A stretch of 8,231 nucleotides of DNA from JBFGFG01 sp041627475 (GCA_041627475.1 JBFKQZ010000141.1:1-8231), one strand, 5' to 3'. Shown: positions 1-6,937, counted from the stretch's first letter. Made by a program: numbers and translations. The notes: generated by a model from the letters alone, not told the origin.

Positions 1-1056
1 ACGGCTCTCACGCTCTACAGCGTCTATCGCGGCATCCCGCTCTTTGGCATCGGGACCGCGGTCAACGAGGCACGCAAGTACGTGCGCTTCCTGGGCGCGG
101 TGCTGTACGTCGCCGCCGAGGTCCCGACCCCGCAACGGCGGGACGACATCGCCCGTGTCTGGCTGTACACGGCGGCGGGCCTGTTCGCCCTGACGGTGCT
201 GCGCTGGATCGGGTTCCTGAGCGGATCCGGCCGCGGGATCCTGGGCAACGACGGCGACCTGCGCGTGATCGACTCGTTCGCGACGCTCGTGGTGCTGACC
301 GCGGCCATGCTCGGCGCCGGGGCGCTCAACTGGCGCCGGCGGGGCAGCATCGACGCCGTCCGCTCGGCACCCCCACCGAGGTGGTTGCCCGGACTCGTCG
401 GCGCGCTGCTGTTCGCGATCGTGTTCCTGCAGCACCGAACGCTGTGGATCGCCGCCTTCCTCGGCATCGGCCTGCTCGTGATCCGCGACCCACAGCTCAC
501 CCGCCGGCTCACCCTGGCGGCGCTCGGGGCCACGGCGCTGGCAGCGGTCCTCGTCTTCGCCGTCCTCGGACAGGGTGTCGACCGCGTGATCGTCGACGAG
601 CTGACCGACTCCGCCACCAACGTCGACACGTTCGAGTGGCGGGTGCAGGGTTGGCAGGAGCTCATCGAGGAGCAGTCACCCGCGGACGTCCACGACCTCC
701 TCGTGGGCCAGCCGTTCGGTCGTGGGTTCCCGCGCTTCGTCGACGGGCGGATCGTCAACGTCTCGCCCCACAACTTCTACCTCGAGCTCTACCTCCGGGT
801 CGGCGTGCTCGGGCTCGCTGCCTTCGTCGCGCTGCACGCCATCCCGTTCCTGCGCCTGTACCCGACGGACGGCGGTTCGCCCCTCGTGCGCAACGACGTC
901 CTGGCGGTCGTGCTCGCCGTGCAGTTCCTGTACTACGCCTCCTCGCACCCATCACCGGAGCAGGGCGTGCTCCTCGGGCTCGCGCTCGCCGTGACGGACC
1001 GCGGTGGGTTGCCTCGACGCCAGCGGCGTCCGTCGCGCGTGGCGGTGCCCGCGTGA
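1..1056 (+). CDS. O-antigen ligase / polysaccharide polymerase-like membrane protein (5' truncated by window)
   Basis: The frame is open from base 1 to the TGA at 1054-1056, so the 351 residues seen are the C-terminal part of a larger protein. About eight hydrophobic segments alternate with Arg-rich cytoplasmic loops. Two features match the O-antigen ligase/Wzy C-terminal family (PF04932-type). One is LQHRTLW, about residues 143-149, at the start of a membrane helix, where the family has a conserved Arg. The other is the signature SPHNFYLELYLRVGVLGL, about residues 255-272, with the conserved His at 257. A large outer loop (about 190-255, containing VGQPFGRGF) lies between them, as expected. 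Known family role: transfer or polymerisation of lipid-linked glycans at the outer membrane face. In a presumed Gram-positive-type actinobacterium, polymerisation or transfer to a non-LPS acceptor is more likely than LPS ligation (inference). It heads a visible three-gene operon, and its stop overlaps the next start as GTGA. Confidence 0.88.
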   Translation, partial: TALTLYSVYRGIPLFGIGTAVNEARKYVRFLGAVLYVAAEVPTPQRRDDIARVWLYTAAGLFALTVLRWIGFLSGSGRGILGNDGDLRVIDSFATLVVLTAAMLGAGALNWRRRGSIDAVRSAPPPRWLPGLVGALLFAIVFLQHRTLWIAAFLGIGLLVIRDPQLTRRLTLAALGATALAAVLVFAVLGQGVDRVIVDELTDSATNVDTFEWRVQGWQELIEEQSPADVHDLLVGQPFGRGFPRFVDGRIVNVSPHNFYLELYLRVGVLGLAAFVALHAIPFLRLYPTDGGSPLVRNDVLAVVLAVQFLYYASSHPSPEQGVLLGLALAVTDRGGLPRRQRRPSRVAVPA

Positions 1057-1883
1057 CCCACGTCGCCGTGCTGCTGACCTGCCACAACCGCCGGGACGAC
1101 ACCCTCGCGTGCCTCGACACGCTCGCCGCGCAGGACACGTCCGCGTCGACGACGTGCCATCTCGTGGACGCCGGTTCGACGGACGGCACCGCGGCGGCGG
1201 TGCGCGAGGCACACCCGGACGTGCACGTGCACGAGGCCGGCGCCGACCTGTTCTGGAACGCCGGCATGCGGGCCGCGTGGCAGGCGGCGATCGACGCGGG
1301 TGGCGCCGATGCGTACCTGTGGCTGAACGACGACACCCGCCTCGACCCGTCGGCCCTGAGTCGGCTCCTGGCGGCCTGGCGGGGCGCCGACGGGGACCCG
1401 ATCGTGGTCGGCGCCGTCACGGACCCCGAGACCGACGCGCTGTCCTACAGCGGGGTGGTGCGGACGGACCCGCGGCGCCCGCTGCGGTTCACGCGCGCCG
1501 CGCCCGGCGAGACGGCACGCCCGGTCGACACGATGAACGGCAACTGCGTGCTCGTGCCGGCGGCCGTGGTCGAGCGGATCGGTGTCCTCGACCCCACCTT
1601 CGCCCACGGCATGGGCGACTACGACTACGGCCTCCGCGCGCGCGCCGCGGGGATCGAGGTGCTCCTCGCCCCCGGCACCGTCGGGACGTGCCCGGCGAAC
1701 ACGAAGGACGGGGGATCCCGAACCGTCCGGGAGGAGCTCCGCCACCTGCGCAGCCAGCACGGCATCCCGCCCCGCGACTGGGCGACGTTCGCTCGACGCT
1801 GGGCGGGCCCGCTCTGGCCCGTCTACTGGGCGAGCCCCTACGTTCGTCGTCTCGCGCGACGAGCCATGGGGAGGGCGGGGTGA
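1053..1883 (+). CDS. Family 2 glycosyltransferase
   Basis: This 276-residue protein starts at GTG 1053, whose bases overlap the upstream TGA (GTGA), which suggests translational coupling. The start is chosen because the GT-A fold begins at once (HVAVLLTCHNR, residues 3-13). The frame upstream of it is Arg/Pro-rich shadow of the ligase gene. Visible GT2 landmarks are VDAGSTDGT (38-46, nucleotide binding), DLFWNAGMR (65-73), LNDDT (91-95, the DXD-like metal/UDP-sugar motif), MNGNCVLV (161-168) and GMGDYDYGLRARAAG (186-200, with an acidic cluster where the catalytic base lies). Length is normal for the family, and no membrane helices are evident. The pattern resembles rhamnosyltransferase-like GT2 enzymes, but donor and acceptor cannot be read from sequence. 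It probably adds one sugar to the repeat unit at the inner face of the membrane. Its stop overlaps the next gene's GTG, again as GTGA. Confidence 0.9.
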   Translation: MTHVAVLLTCHNRRDDTLACLDTLAAQDTSASTTCHLVDAGSTDGTAAAVREAHPDVHVHEAGADLFWNAGMRAAWQAAIDAGGADAYLWLNDDTRLDPSALSRLLAAWRGADGDPIVVGAVTDPETDALSYSGVVRTDPRRPLRFTRAAPGETARPVDTMNGNCVLVPAAVVERIGVLDPTFAHGMGDYDYGLRARAAGIEVLLAPGTVGTCPANTKDGGSRTVREELRHLRSQHGIPPRDWATFARRWAGPLWPVYWASPYVRRLARRAMGRAG

Positions 1884-3571
1884 GCCCACGGGTGTTGCGG
1901 ACCGTCGGGGTCGGGCTCGTCGTCCTCGGCGTCGTGTCCCTCGCCGTCCTCGGGTGGTGGAGCCGCCGCCCCGTCGAGCCGCGCTCCGTCCGCGTCGGAT
2001 CCGGCGACCCGGTGGCGCCGTCACCGCCGACGGCCATCGACCCGACGGACCCCCCAGCCGAACCGGTGCGCATCGAGGTCGGTGCCGACCTGCAGGCAGC
2101 CGTCGAGCTGGCACCCGAGGGCACGGAGTTCCTGATCGCCTCGGGCGTGCACCGCGAGCAGCAGGTCTTCCCTCGCGACGGCATGACGTTCCGCGGCGAG
2201 CCCGGCGCCGTGCTGTCGGGCGCTCGCGTGCTGGACCCCGACGACTTCCGCAGGGACGGCGGCCGCTGGGTGCTCGACGGCGTGGAGGCCGAGGGGTTCG
2301 TCCACGGGAAGCTGAGGCCCGACCGCACGCGCGAGGCCCACCCCGAGGACCTCTACGTGGACGGCGAACGCTGGCGCCACGTCGAGTCGCTCGCCGACCT
2401 CGACCGGGCCGGCGAGTGGTTCCTCGACTACCCGGGCGACCGCCTCCACCTCGCCGTCGACCCCGCCGGCCTCGGCCTCGTCGAGCTGGCCACCACCGAG
2501 TTCGCGTTCGTCGGGCCCGGCGTCCGCGACGTCACGATCGAGAACCTCACCGTCCGCCACTACGCGACGTGGGCACAGCGCGGGGCGATCAACGGGCGTG
2601 ACGGCGTCAACTGGACGATCCGCTTCGTCGATGCGTCCCACAACCACGGCATGGGCATCGGCATCGGCCCCGGGATGCACGTGTCGAACTCGCGCATCTC
2701 GCACAACGGCCAGATGGGGATGGGGGGCGTCGGCGCGCTCGGGACCGACACCGACCTCGCACCCGGCGAGGCCCGCCAGATCCGGGTCACGAGCAACCGG
2801 ATCGACCACAACCTCGAGCTCGGCTACGACTGGGCGTGGGAGGGCGGCGCGGCGAAGTTCGTGCGGACCTCGGGCATGGTGTTCGCCAACAACTGGGTCC
2901 ACGACAACGCCGGCCCCGGCCCCTGGTTCGACATCGAGAACGAGGACGCGACGATCTGCGCGAACCTCGTCACGAACAACCTGCTCGGCATCTTCTACGA
3001 GATCAGCTTCGGCGCCGAGATCTTCCGCAACACCGTGAGGAACAACGAGCGCGACGACCCCAACGCGGCAGCCGGGATCTTCATCTCGACCTCGAACGAC
3101 GTCGAGGTCTGGGGCAACGTCGTCAGCGGCTCGCCGACCGGCCTCAAGATCATCGATCGGGAGCGTGGCGGGACCGACGACGGCCGCGAGTTCGTGACGA
3201 CCGACGTGTTCGCCCACGACAACGTGCTGGGCGCAGACGACTGGAACGGCCTGGACCTGCTCGCCGAGGATCCTGGCGTGCTGGCCGCCGGACACCGCTT
3301 CGCGGACAACACCTACCTGGTGCCCTCGACGGGTGGCCGGCACTGGCGGTGGGGCACCGACACGCTCGGCTGGGACGCATGGCGCGACCTCGGCTTCGAC
3401 GGGTCCGGGGAGGTCCTGCGGCTCGGTGGCTCCGAGGCCGAGGCGCTGATCGAGGAGGGGGTCCCGCCGAACATCGGGTTCAACCTCGCCCACTACGGCC
3501 CACTGGAGGACGGGCAGGCACCGCCCCAGCAGCCGGCCCCGTCCCGGTGCGACCTCAGCTCGCTTCGCTGA
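1880..3571 (+). CDS. Membrane-anchored right-handed parallel beta-helix protein
   Basis: The 563-residue product starts at GTG 1880, overlapping the glycosyltransferase stop by 4 bp. Residues 1-7 are short and basic, and 8-27 form one hydrophobic helix ending GWW, without a clear lipobox or AXA site. It is read as an uncleaved signal anchor. A Pro-rich tether follows (31-62), then a secreted domain. From about 64 the sequence shows beta-helix entry features (GVHREQQVFPRDGMTFRGEPGA, then DYPGDRLHLAVDP). Repeated Asn-rich coils follow: VTIENLTVRHY, NWTIRFVDASHNHGMGIGIG, VSNSRISHNGQMG, VTSNRIDHN, FANNWVHDN, CANLVTNNLLGIFYEIS, FRNTVRNNE and VWGNVVSG. This coil pattern is that of the NosD/pectate-lyase-like beta-helix families, many of which bind or cleave polysaccharide as lyases, epimerases or hydrolases. 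I see no signature fixing an activity. Operon position suggests action on the exported glycan (inference). The last 17 bp overlap the convergent gene. Confidence 0.85.
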   Translation: MSPRVLRTVGVGLVVLGVVSLAVLGWWSRRPVEPRSVRVGSGDPVAPSPPTAIDPTDPPAEPVRIEVGADLQAAVELAPEGTEFLIASGVHREQQVFPRDGMTFRGEPGAVLSGARVLDPDDFRRDGGRWVLDGVEAEGFVHGKLRPDRTREAHPEDLYVDGERWRHVESLADLDRAGEWFLDYPGDRLHLAVDPAGLGLVELATTEFAFVGPGVRDVTIENLTVRHYATWAQRGAINGRDGVNWTIRFVDASHNHGMGIGIGPGMHVSNSRISHNGQMGMGGVGALGTDTDLAPGEARQIRVTSNRIDHNLELGYDWAWEGGAAKFVRTSGMVFANNWVHDNAGPGPWFDIENEDATICANLVTNNLLGIFYEISFGAEIFRNTVRNNERDDPNAAAGIFISTSNDVEVWGNVVSGSPTGLKIIDRERGGTDDGREFVTTDVFAHDNVLGADDWNGLDLLAEDPGVLAAGHRFADNTYLVPSTGGRHWRWGTDTLGWDAWRDLGFDGSGEVLRLGGSEAEALIEEGVPPNIGFNLAHYGPLEDGQAPPQQPAPSRCDLSSLR

Positions 3572-3572
3572 G
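3554..3572. terminator. Palindrome spanning both convergent stop codons (possible weak bidirectional terminator)
   Basis: CTCAGC (3554-3559) and GCTGAG (3567-3572) are perfect inverted repeats around a 7-base loop. The minus-strand stop (TCA, 3555-3557) lies in the left arm and the plus-strand stop (TGA, 3569-3571) in the right arm. There is no T-run on either side, so it does not meet the classical intrinsic terminator rule. The stem is only 6 bp. It may help transcript ends of the two operons, or it may simply be a by-product of two stops meeting. Confidence 0.3.
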
Positions 3573-4754
3573 CGCGTCCGCGTAGGCGTGCTCGGCACGG
3601 TCGGCCGCGACGTCCCAGTTGTACTCGTTGGCCACCGCGACGAGGCCCGCGCGGCCCATCGCGGCGGCGCGGTCGGGGTCGCGCAGGAGGCCGATCAGTG
3701 CGACGGCGAGGGCCTCGGGCTCACGCGGGGCGACGACCCCGCCGCCGGTGCGTGCGAACAGCTCCCGTACCGGCGGGATGTCGGCACCGACGGCAGGCCG
3801 CCCGACGGTCCAGGCCTCGAGGTAGACGCCACCCAGTGCCTCCCCCTCGCTCGGGACGCAGAGCACGGTCGCGGCGCGCAGCCGCGCCCACTTCTCGTCC
3901 TCCTCGACCGAGCCGAGGAGGTCGACCCGCGGGTCGGCCGTCATCGCGTCGCGCGCCTCGTCCGGACCGTCGAGCCACGGGCCGACGACGACGAGCCGGG
4001 CCTCGGGCAGCTCGGCCCAGACGTGCCGCATGGCGGCGTGGAGGATCTCGACGCCCTTGTAGTGGCGGATCTGGCCGAGGAAGGTCACGGTCGGGGGCGG
4101 TGGCGGGGCCGGGATCTCGGCGTCCGGGTCCGGGACCTCGCCGACGGGCCCGACGACGGTGCGCAGGATGCGGCCGCGCGCGACCCCGCCGGCGACCAGC
4201 TGGTCGGCCTCGGCATCGCTGAGGACCAGCACGCGCGACGCGCGCCGGTACAGGTCCCACCACCACCAGTGCCAGGGCCTCGTCCAGTGGGGGTGGTGGT
4301 TGGGGGTGAGCACGAACGGGATGCCCCGCTCGGCTGCGGCCTGCACGAAGGCCTCGTACATCCACTCGCGGCCGATCCGGGAGAGGTGGAGGACCTCGGG
4401 CCGGGTGGCGTCGAGGACCCGACCGGCCTCGGCGCGCCACACGTCGGTGAGTCGGGGGGCCACGGTGCGCATGGCGGGCGGGTAGGCAGCCAGCCACGCG
4501 CCCGCCCGGCGTCGCTGCGGCCCGTCGAGCCCCACGTGGTGGACGGGCACACCGTCCAGCACGTCCGAGTCTCGGCGTCCGGGCGAGCGCAGCGTCGTGC
4601 CGAGCGCCCAGTCGGTTCGGGTCTCACGCCACGTCGTCGCGACGGCGACCTCGTGCCCGCGAGCAGCCAGCCGTTGGTGGAGGACGTGGGCGTGCTGCTG
4701 CGCCCCGCCCATCGACGGCGGGTAGGTGGTGAGCACGCTCAGGATGCGCGTCAC
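3555..4754 (-). CDS. Family 4 (GT-B) glycosyltransferase
   Basis: The 399-residue protein starts at the minus-strand GTG 4754-4752, which overlaps the stop of the upstream fusion gene as GTGA. This start places the GT-B N-domain signature at once: ILSVLTTYPPSMGGAQQHAHVL (residues 4-25) with the GG loop, then LAARGHEVAV. A Pro linker (about 216-221) leads into the C-domain, with FLGQIRHYKGVEIL (225-238, the conserved Gly-x-x-x-x-x-KG phosphate-binding loop), ARLVVVGPW (252-260), CVPSEGEALGGVYLEAWTVGRP (299-320) and a C-terminal helical tail. The EX7E motif is intact (E305 and E313). These are hallmarks of retaining GT4 enzymes using nucleotide-sugar donors. Residues 161-166 read WHWWWW, an unusual aromatic patch in the N-domain, perhaps for membrane or acceptor contact (inference). 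It is last in the minus-strand operon and likely adds a sugar to the same glycan. Specific sugar unknown. Confidence 0.9.
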   Translation of the reverse strand: MTRILSVLTTYPPSMGGAQQHAHVLHQRLAARGHEVAVATTWRETRTDWALGTTLRSPGRRDSDVLDGVPVHHVGLDGPQRRRAGAWLAAYPPAMRTVAPRLTDVWRAEAGRVLDATRPEVLHLSRIGREWMYEAFVQAAAERGIPFVLTPNHHPHWTRPWHWWWWDLYRRASRVLVLSDAEADQLVAGGVARGRILRTVVGPVGEVPDPDAEIPAPPPPPTVTFLGQIRHYKGVEILHAAMRHVWAELPEARLVVVGPWLDGPDEARDAMTADPRVDLLGSVEEDEKWARLRAATVLCVPSEGEALGGVYLEAWTVGRPAVGADIPPVRELFARTGGGVVAPREPEALAVALIGLLRDPDRAAAMGRAGLVAVANEYNWDVAADRAEHAYADALSEAS

Positions 4755-6853
4755 CTCCGGCTCGCTGGGCGACCGACGGCGGCGAGGGCGTCCTGGATGC
4801 CGAGCGCGAACCGATCCGCCATCACCTCGATCGTGTAGTCCGAGCGGTGCTTGCGCGAGCCGGCGCTCAGCCGAGCGCGGAGGTCGTGGTCGTCGAGCAG
4901 GGCACCGAGGGCGCCGGCGAGGGTCGCCGGGTCGGTGCCTCCGACGACGCGGAGGCCGTTCTCCTGGTCGATCACGTAGTCGGCCTCGGGAGGGTGGGGG
5001 CCCTCGTCGGCGATCACCACGGGGAGGCCCAGCGCGAAGGCGTCGACGACGACCAGCCCGGCCCAGGTAGGCACGACGAGCGCCGCGCAGTTGGCGGCGA
5101 GCGCGGCGAGGTCGTCGCCGAAGCGCAGGCCGGCGAGGTGCGCCCACGACCGGTCGGCGCAGAAGGCCGCGACCTCGTCCTCGAGGTCACCTGATCCGGC
5201 GAAGACGAGCTCGAGATCCCCGTCGCGGTCACGGAGGAGGTCCGCCGCGGCGAACAGCGTGGGGAGCCCCTTGCGCGGGCTGAAGCTGCCGAGGTACAGC
5301 AGCGCTCGCCCGGAGGTGAGGCCCAGCTCCTGCCGCGCGGCCTCGCGGGCGTCGTCGGTGACCGCGTCAGCCGCTGCGGCGAGGGCCGTGGTGTCGGTGG
5401 CGTTGCGCACGACCGTGACCCGCTCCGGTGGGAACCCCGCACCGGTGACGATCCGCGCGGTCCCCTCGGTGTAGCCGAACCACCAGTCGGCGCTGCGGAC
5501 GAGGGCGCGCTTGATCCAACGGCCGACCGGGTGCGAGTCGTCGTCGAGGGTCTCGCCGTGGCCCCAGTACGCCCACGCCGGGCCGACCCGCAGCTTGCGG
5601 GCGACCCAGAGCCGGTAGTTGAGCAGCAGGCGGGACGCCTGCTCGACGATGACGAGGTCGGCGTCGCGGATGCGGTCCCACACGTCCAGCCGGACCAGTC
5701 GCCCACCGAATGCCTCGACCTCGGCGGCGTCGACCTCGCGTGCCCAGGGGACGACGCCCTCGTCCCTGCGCGCGCCACCGATCGAGGTCGTCGCGTGGTA
5801 GAGCTCGAGCTGGACTGAGGACCGGGCCAACTCGCGCTGCAGGTGCACGTAGAAGGGCTCGCGGTAGGTCCGCAGCGACCGCTGGACGATGGCGACGCGG
5901 CGTGTCGGCGCCGGGATGGCGGCCGAGTCCAGCCAACGCTGCGCCTCCGACAGCCACCCGTTGTCGGAGAGGAGCCTCCGCCTGGCCATGGGCTGTGCAG
6001 CCCGTGGCAGCAGGAGCCCGAGCATCCGCACGAGCGAACCGAGGTCGCCGGCCGCGATCGCACGGAGGTACGACCGGAACGCGAACCACCGCTGCCCGGC
6101 CCGCAGCGCCTCGGACCCGAGGAAGCGGTGCTGCATGCCCATGTCGAACTGGCGGTTCGCACGCGCACGGAGCTCCCGGTGCTTCTCCTGCATGAGCAGG
6201 AGCTCGGGCTCGTGGGCCGCGGCGCCCTGGCTGATCTGGCCCCCGTGCTGTCGGTAGGCGACCAGCGGGGCCGACACGAAGGCCGGCGGCCCGGTCCCGA
6301 GCAGCCGCAGGCTCAGGTCCCAGTCGGTCTGCCAGCGGAGCCGCTCGTCGAGCAGGCCGTCGTCGGCGAGGGCGTCCCGGCGCCAGATCATGCCGCTCAG
6401 GCCCGCCGGCACGGCGTAGGCAGCCGGCAGCACGTCCACGAGCCGCTCGGGTACCAGTGGCGGCTCGCCGCCGATGATGGTGCGGCTGGCGTCGATGTAG
6501 ACGCAGCCGCAGTACGCCCACGAGGCACCGTCCGCGTCGGCGGCGTCGAGCTGCCGGCGGAGCTTGTCCGGGGCCCAGACGTCGTCGTCGTCGAGGAGGC
6601 CGACCCACTCGCCCCGCGCCGCACGCAGGCCGGTGTTGCGACCCCCGGTGGGGCCGAGCGACTCGTCGTTGCGGATCACGACCAGCCGAGGGTCCTCGAG
6701 CGTCGCGAGGTAGGCGGCCGTCTCGTCGGTCGAGCCGTTGTCGACGACGATGACCTCGTGGTCGACGTCGCGCTGCCCCAGCGCGCTGGCCCGCGCGACC
6801 GCCAGCATCGCGCGCCGGTTGTACGTCGAGATGACGACGGAGACCTTGGGCAC
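4751..6853 (-). CDS. Two-domain glycosyltransferase: GT2 fused to GT4
   Basis: The 700-residue product reads from GTG 6853-6851 to TGA 4753-4751. Start: KVSVVISTYNR follows directly, and no in-frame ATG/GTG/TTG lies between this GTG and the upstream -10-like element. A weak GAGAGG precedes it. Residues 1 to about 215 are a GT-A/GT2 domain: VVDNGSTDET (36-45), GPTGGRNTGLRAARGEWVGLLDDDDVW (67-93, DXD at 88-91), GLSGMIWRRD (151-160) and DWDLSLRL (177-184), then RQHGGQIS. About 215-300 is a helical tail typical of such enzymes. About 318-690 is a second, GT-B domain: RRVAIVQRSLRTYREPFYVHL, YWGHGE (429-434), YLGSFSPRKGLPTL (520-533), LELVFAGSGDLEDE and GLPVVIADEGPHPPEADYV. The GT4 EX7E position reads T596...D604, so both glutamates are replaced. 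The open frame and codon use are continuous across the junction, so I see no frameshift. It probably performs two sequential transfers, or one transfer with a non-catalytic partner domain (inference). Confidence 0.9.
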   Translation of the reverse strand: MPKVSVVISTYNRRAMLAVARASALGQRDVDHEVIVVDNGSTDETAAYLATLEDPRLVVIRNDESLGPTGGRNTGLRAARGEWVGLLDDDDVWAPDKLRRQLDAADADGASWAYCGCVYIDASRTIIGGEPPLVPERLVDVLPAAYAVPAGLSGMIWRRDALADDGLLDERLRWQTDWDLSLRLLGTGPPAFVSAPLVAYRQHGGQISQGAAAHEPELLLMQEKHRELRARANRQFDMGMQHRFLGSEALRAGQRWFAFRSYLRAIAAGDLGSLVRMLGLLLPRAAQPMARRRLLSDNGWLSEAQRWLDSAAIPAPTRRVAIVQRSLRTYREPFYVHLQRELARSSVQLELYHATTSIGGARRDEGVVPWAREVDAAEVEAFGGRLVRLDVWDRIRDADLVIVEQASRLLLNYRLWVARKLRVGPAWAYWGHGETLDDDSHPVGRWIKRALVRSADWWFGYTEGTARIVTGAGFPPERVTVVRNATDTTALAAAADAVTDDAREAARQELGLTSGRALLYLGSFSPRKGLPTLFAAADLLRDRDGDLELVFAGSGDLEDEVAAFCADRSWAHLAGLRFGDDLAALAANCAALVVPTWAGLVVVDAFALGLPVVIADEGPHPPEADYVIDQENGLRVVGGTDPATLAGALGALLDDHDLRARLSAGSRKHRSDYTIEVMADRFALGIQDALAAVGRPASRR

Positions 6854-6881
6854 GGACCTCTCAGCGGGCGGATGCGCCGCG

Positions 6882-6887
6882 ACTCTA
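6882..6887 (-). promoter_or_regulatory. Putative -10 element for the fusion-glycosyltransferase operon
   Basis: On the minus strand this reads TAGAGT, matching the TANNNT -10 consensus of housekeeping sigma factors in high-GC bacteria. It predicts a transcript start near 6875 and a leader of about 22 bases before GTG 6853. No recognisable TTGAC-like -35 lies 16-19 bp upstream. It is one of only two TANNNT elements I identified in this otherwise GC-rich 84-bp gap, one facing each way. Confidence 0.45.
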
Positions 6888-6894
6888 CTTGCGC

Positions 6895-6922
6895 GAGGTG
6901 CCCCGGCCCGGAGGTGCCCGGG
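6895..6922. repeat. Pair of 12-bp direct repeats between the divergent promoters
   Basis: GAGGTGCCCCGG (6895-6906) and GAGGTGCCCGGG (6911-6922) match at 11 of 12 bases with a 16-bp period. They occupy the shared upstream region of both predicted -10 elements, where a regulator would contact DNA. This is a candidate operator. In such GC-rich sequence a chance repeat is possible. Confidence 0.35.
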
Positions 6923-6925
6923 TCC

Positions 6926-6931
6926 TAGCCT
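6926..6931 (+). promoter_or_regulatory. Putative -10 element for a leaderless GMC oxidoreductase transcript
   Basis: TAGCCT fits TANNNT and ends 6 bases before the ATG at 6938. A transcript starting 7 bases downstream of the element would begin at the A of the start codon. No Shine-Dalgarno sequence lies at normal spacing; the nearest GGAGG is at 6910-6914, too far away. This arrangement is the known signature of leaderless mRNAs, which are common in Actinomycetota. No clear -35 is seen. Confidence 0.5.
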
Positions 6932-6937
6932 GCGGCA

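Noticed and set aside
381..1052. Upstream extension of the plus-strand GT2 glycosyltransferase
   Set aside because: It is Arg/Pro-rich shadow sequence of the ligase gene in another frame. The GT-A fold begins right after GTG 1053.
1004..1879. Upstream extension of the beta-helix protein
   Set aside because: It is an off-frame shadow of the GT2 gene. The membrane anchor begins immediately after GTG 1880.
2021..3598. 525-codon open frame on the minus strand opposite the beta-helix gene
   Set aside because: The translation is a low-complexity Val/Glu/Asp/Arg-rich pattern typical of the antisense frame of GC-rich genes. The plus strand carries the coherent fold, operon junction and motifs.
3588..4838. 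416-codon plus-strand frame opposite the GT4 gene
   Set aside because: Compositionally biased antisense shadow. The minus strand holds intact GT4 motifs.
4755..5147. Upstream extension of the minus-strand GT4 protein
   Set aside because: Arg-rich shadow within the fusion gene. GTG 4754 gives a standard GT4 N-terminus and a GTGA overlap.
6581..6592. GTC triplet repeat as a possible microsatellite
   Set aside because: It encodes the four Asp of the GT2 DXD motif (residues 88-91), so it is explained by protein function.
5843..6928. 361-codon plus-strand frame opposite the GT2 half of the fusion
   Set aside because: Antisense shadow rich in Arg/Glu/Pro/Val with no recognisable domain.
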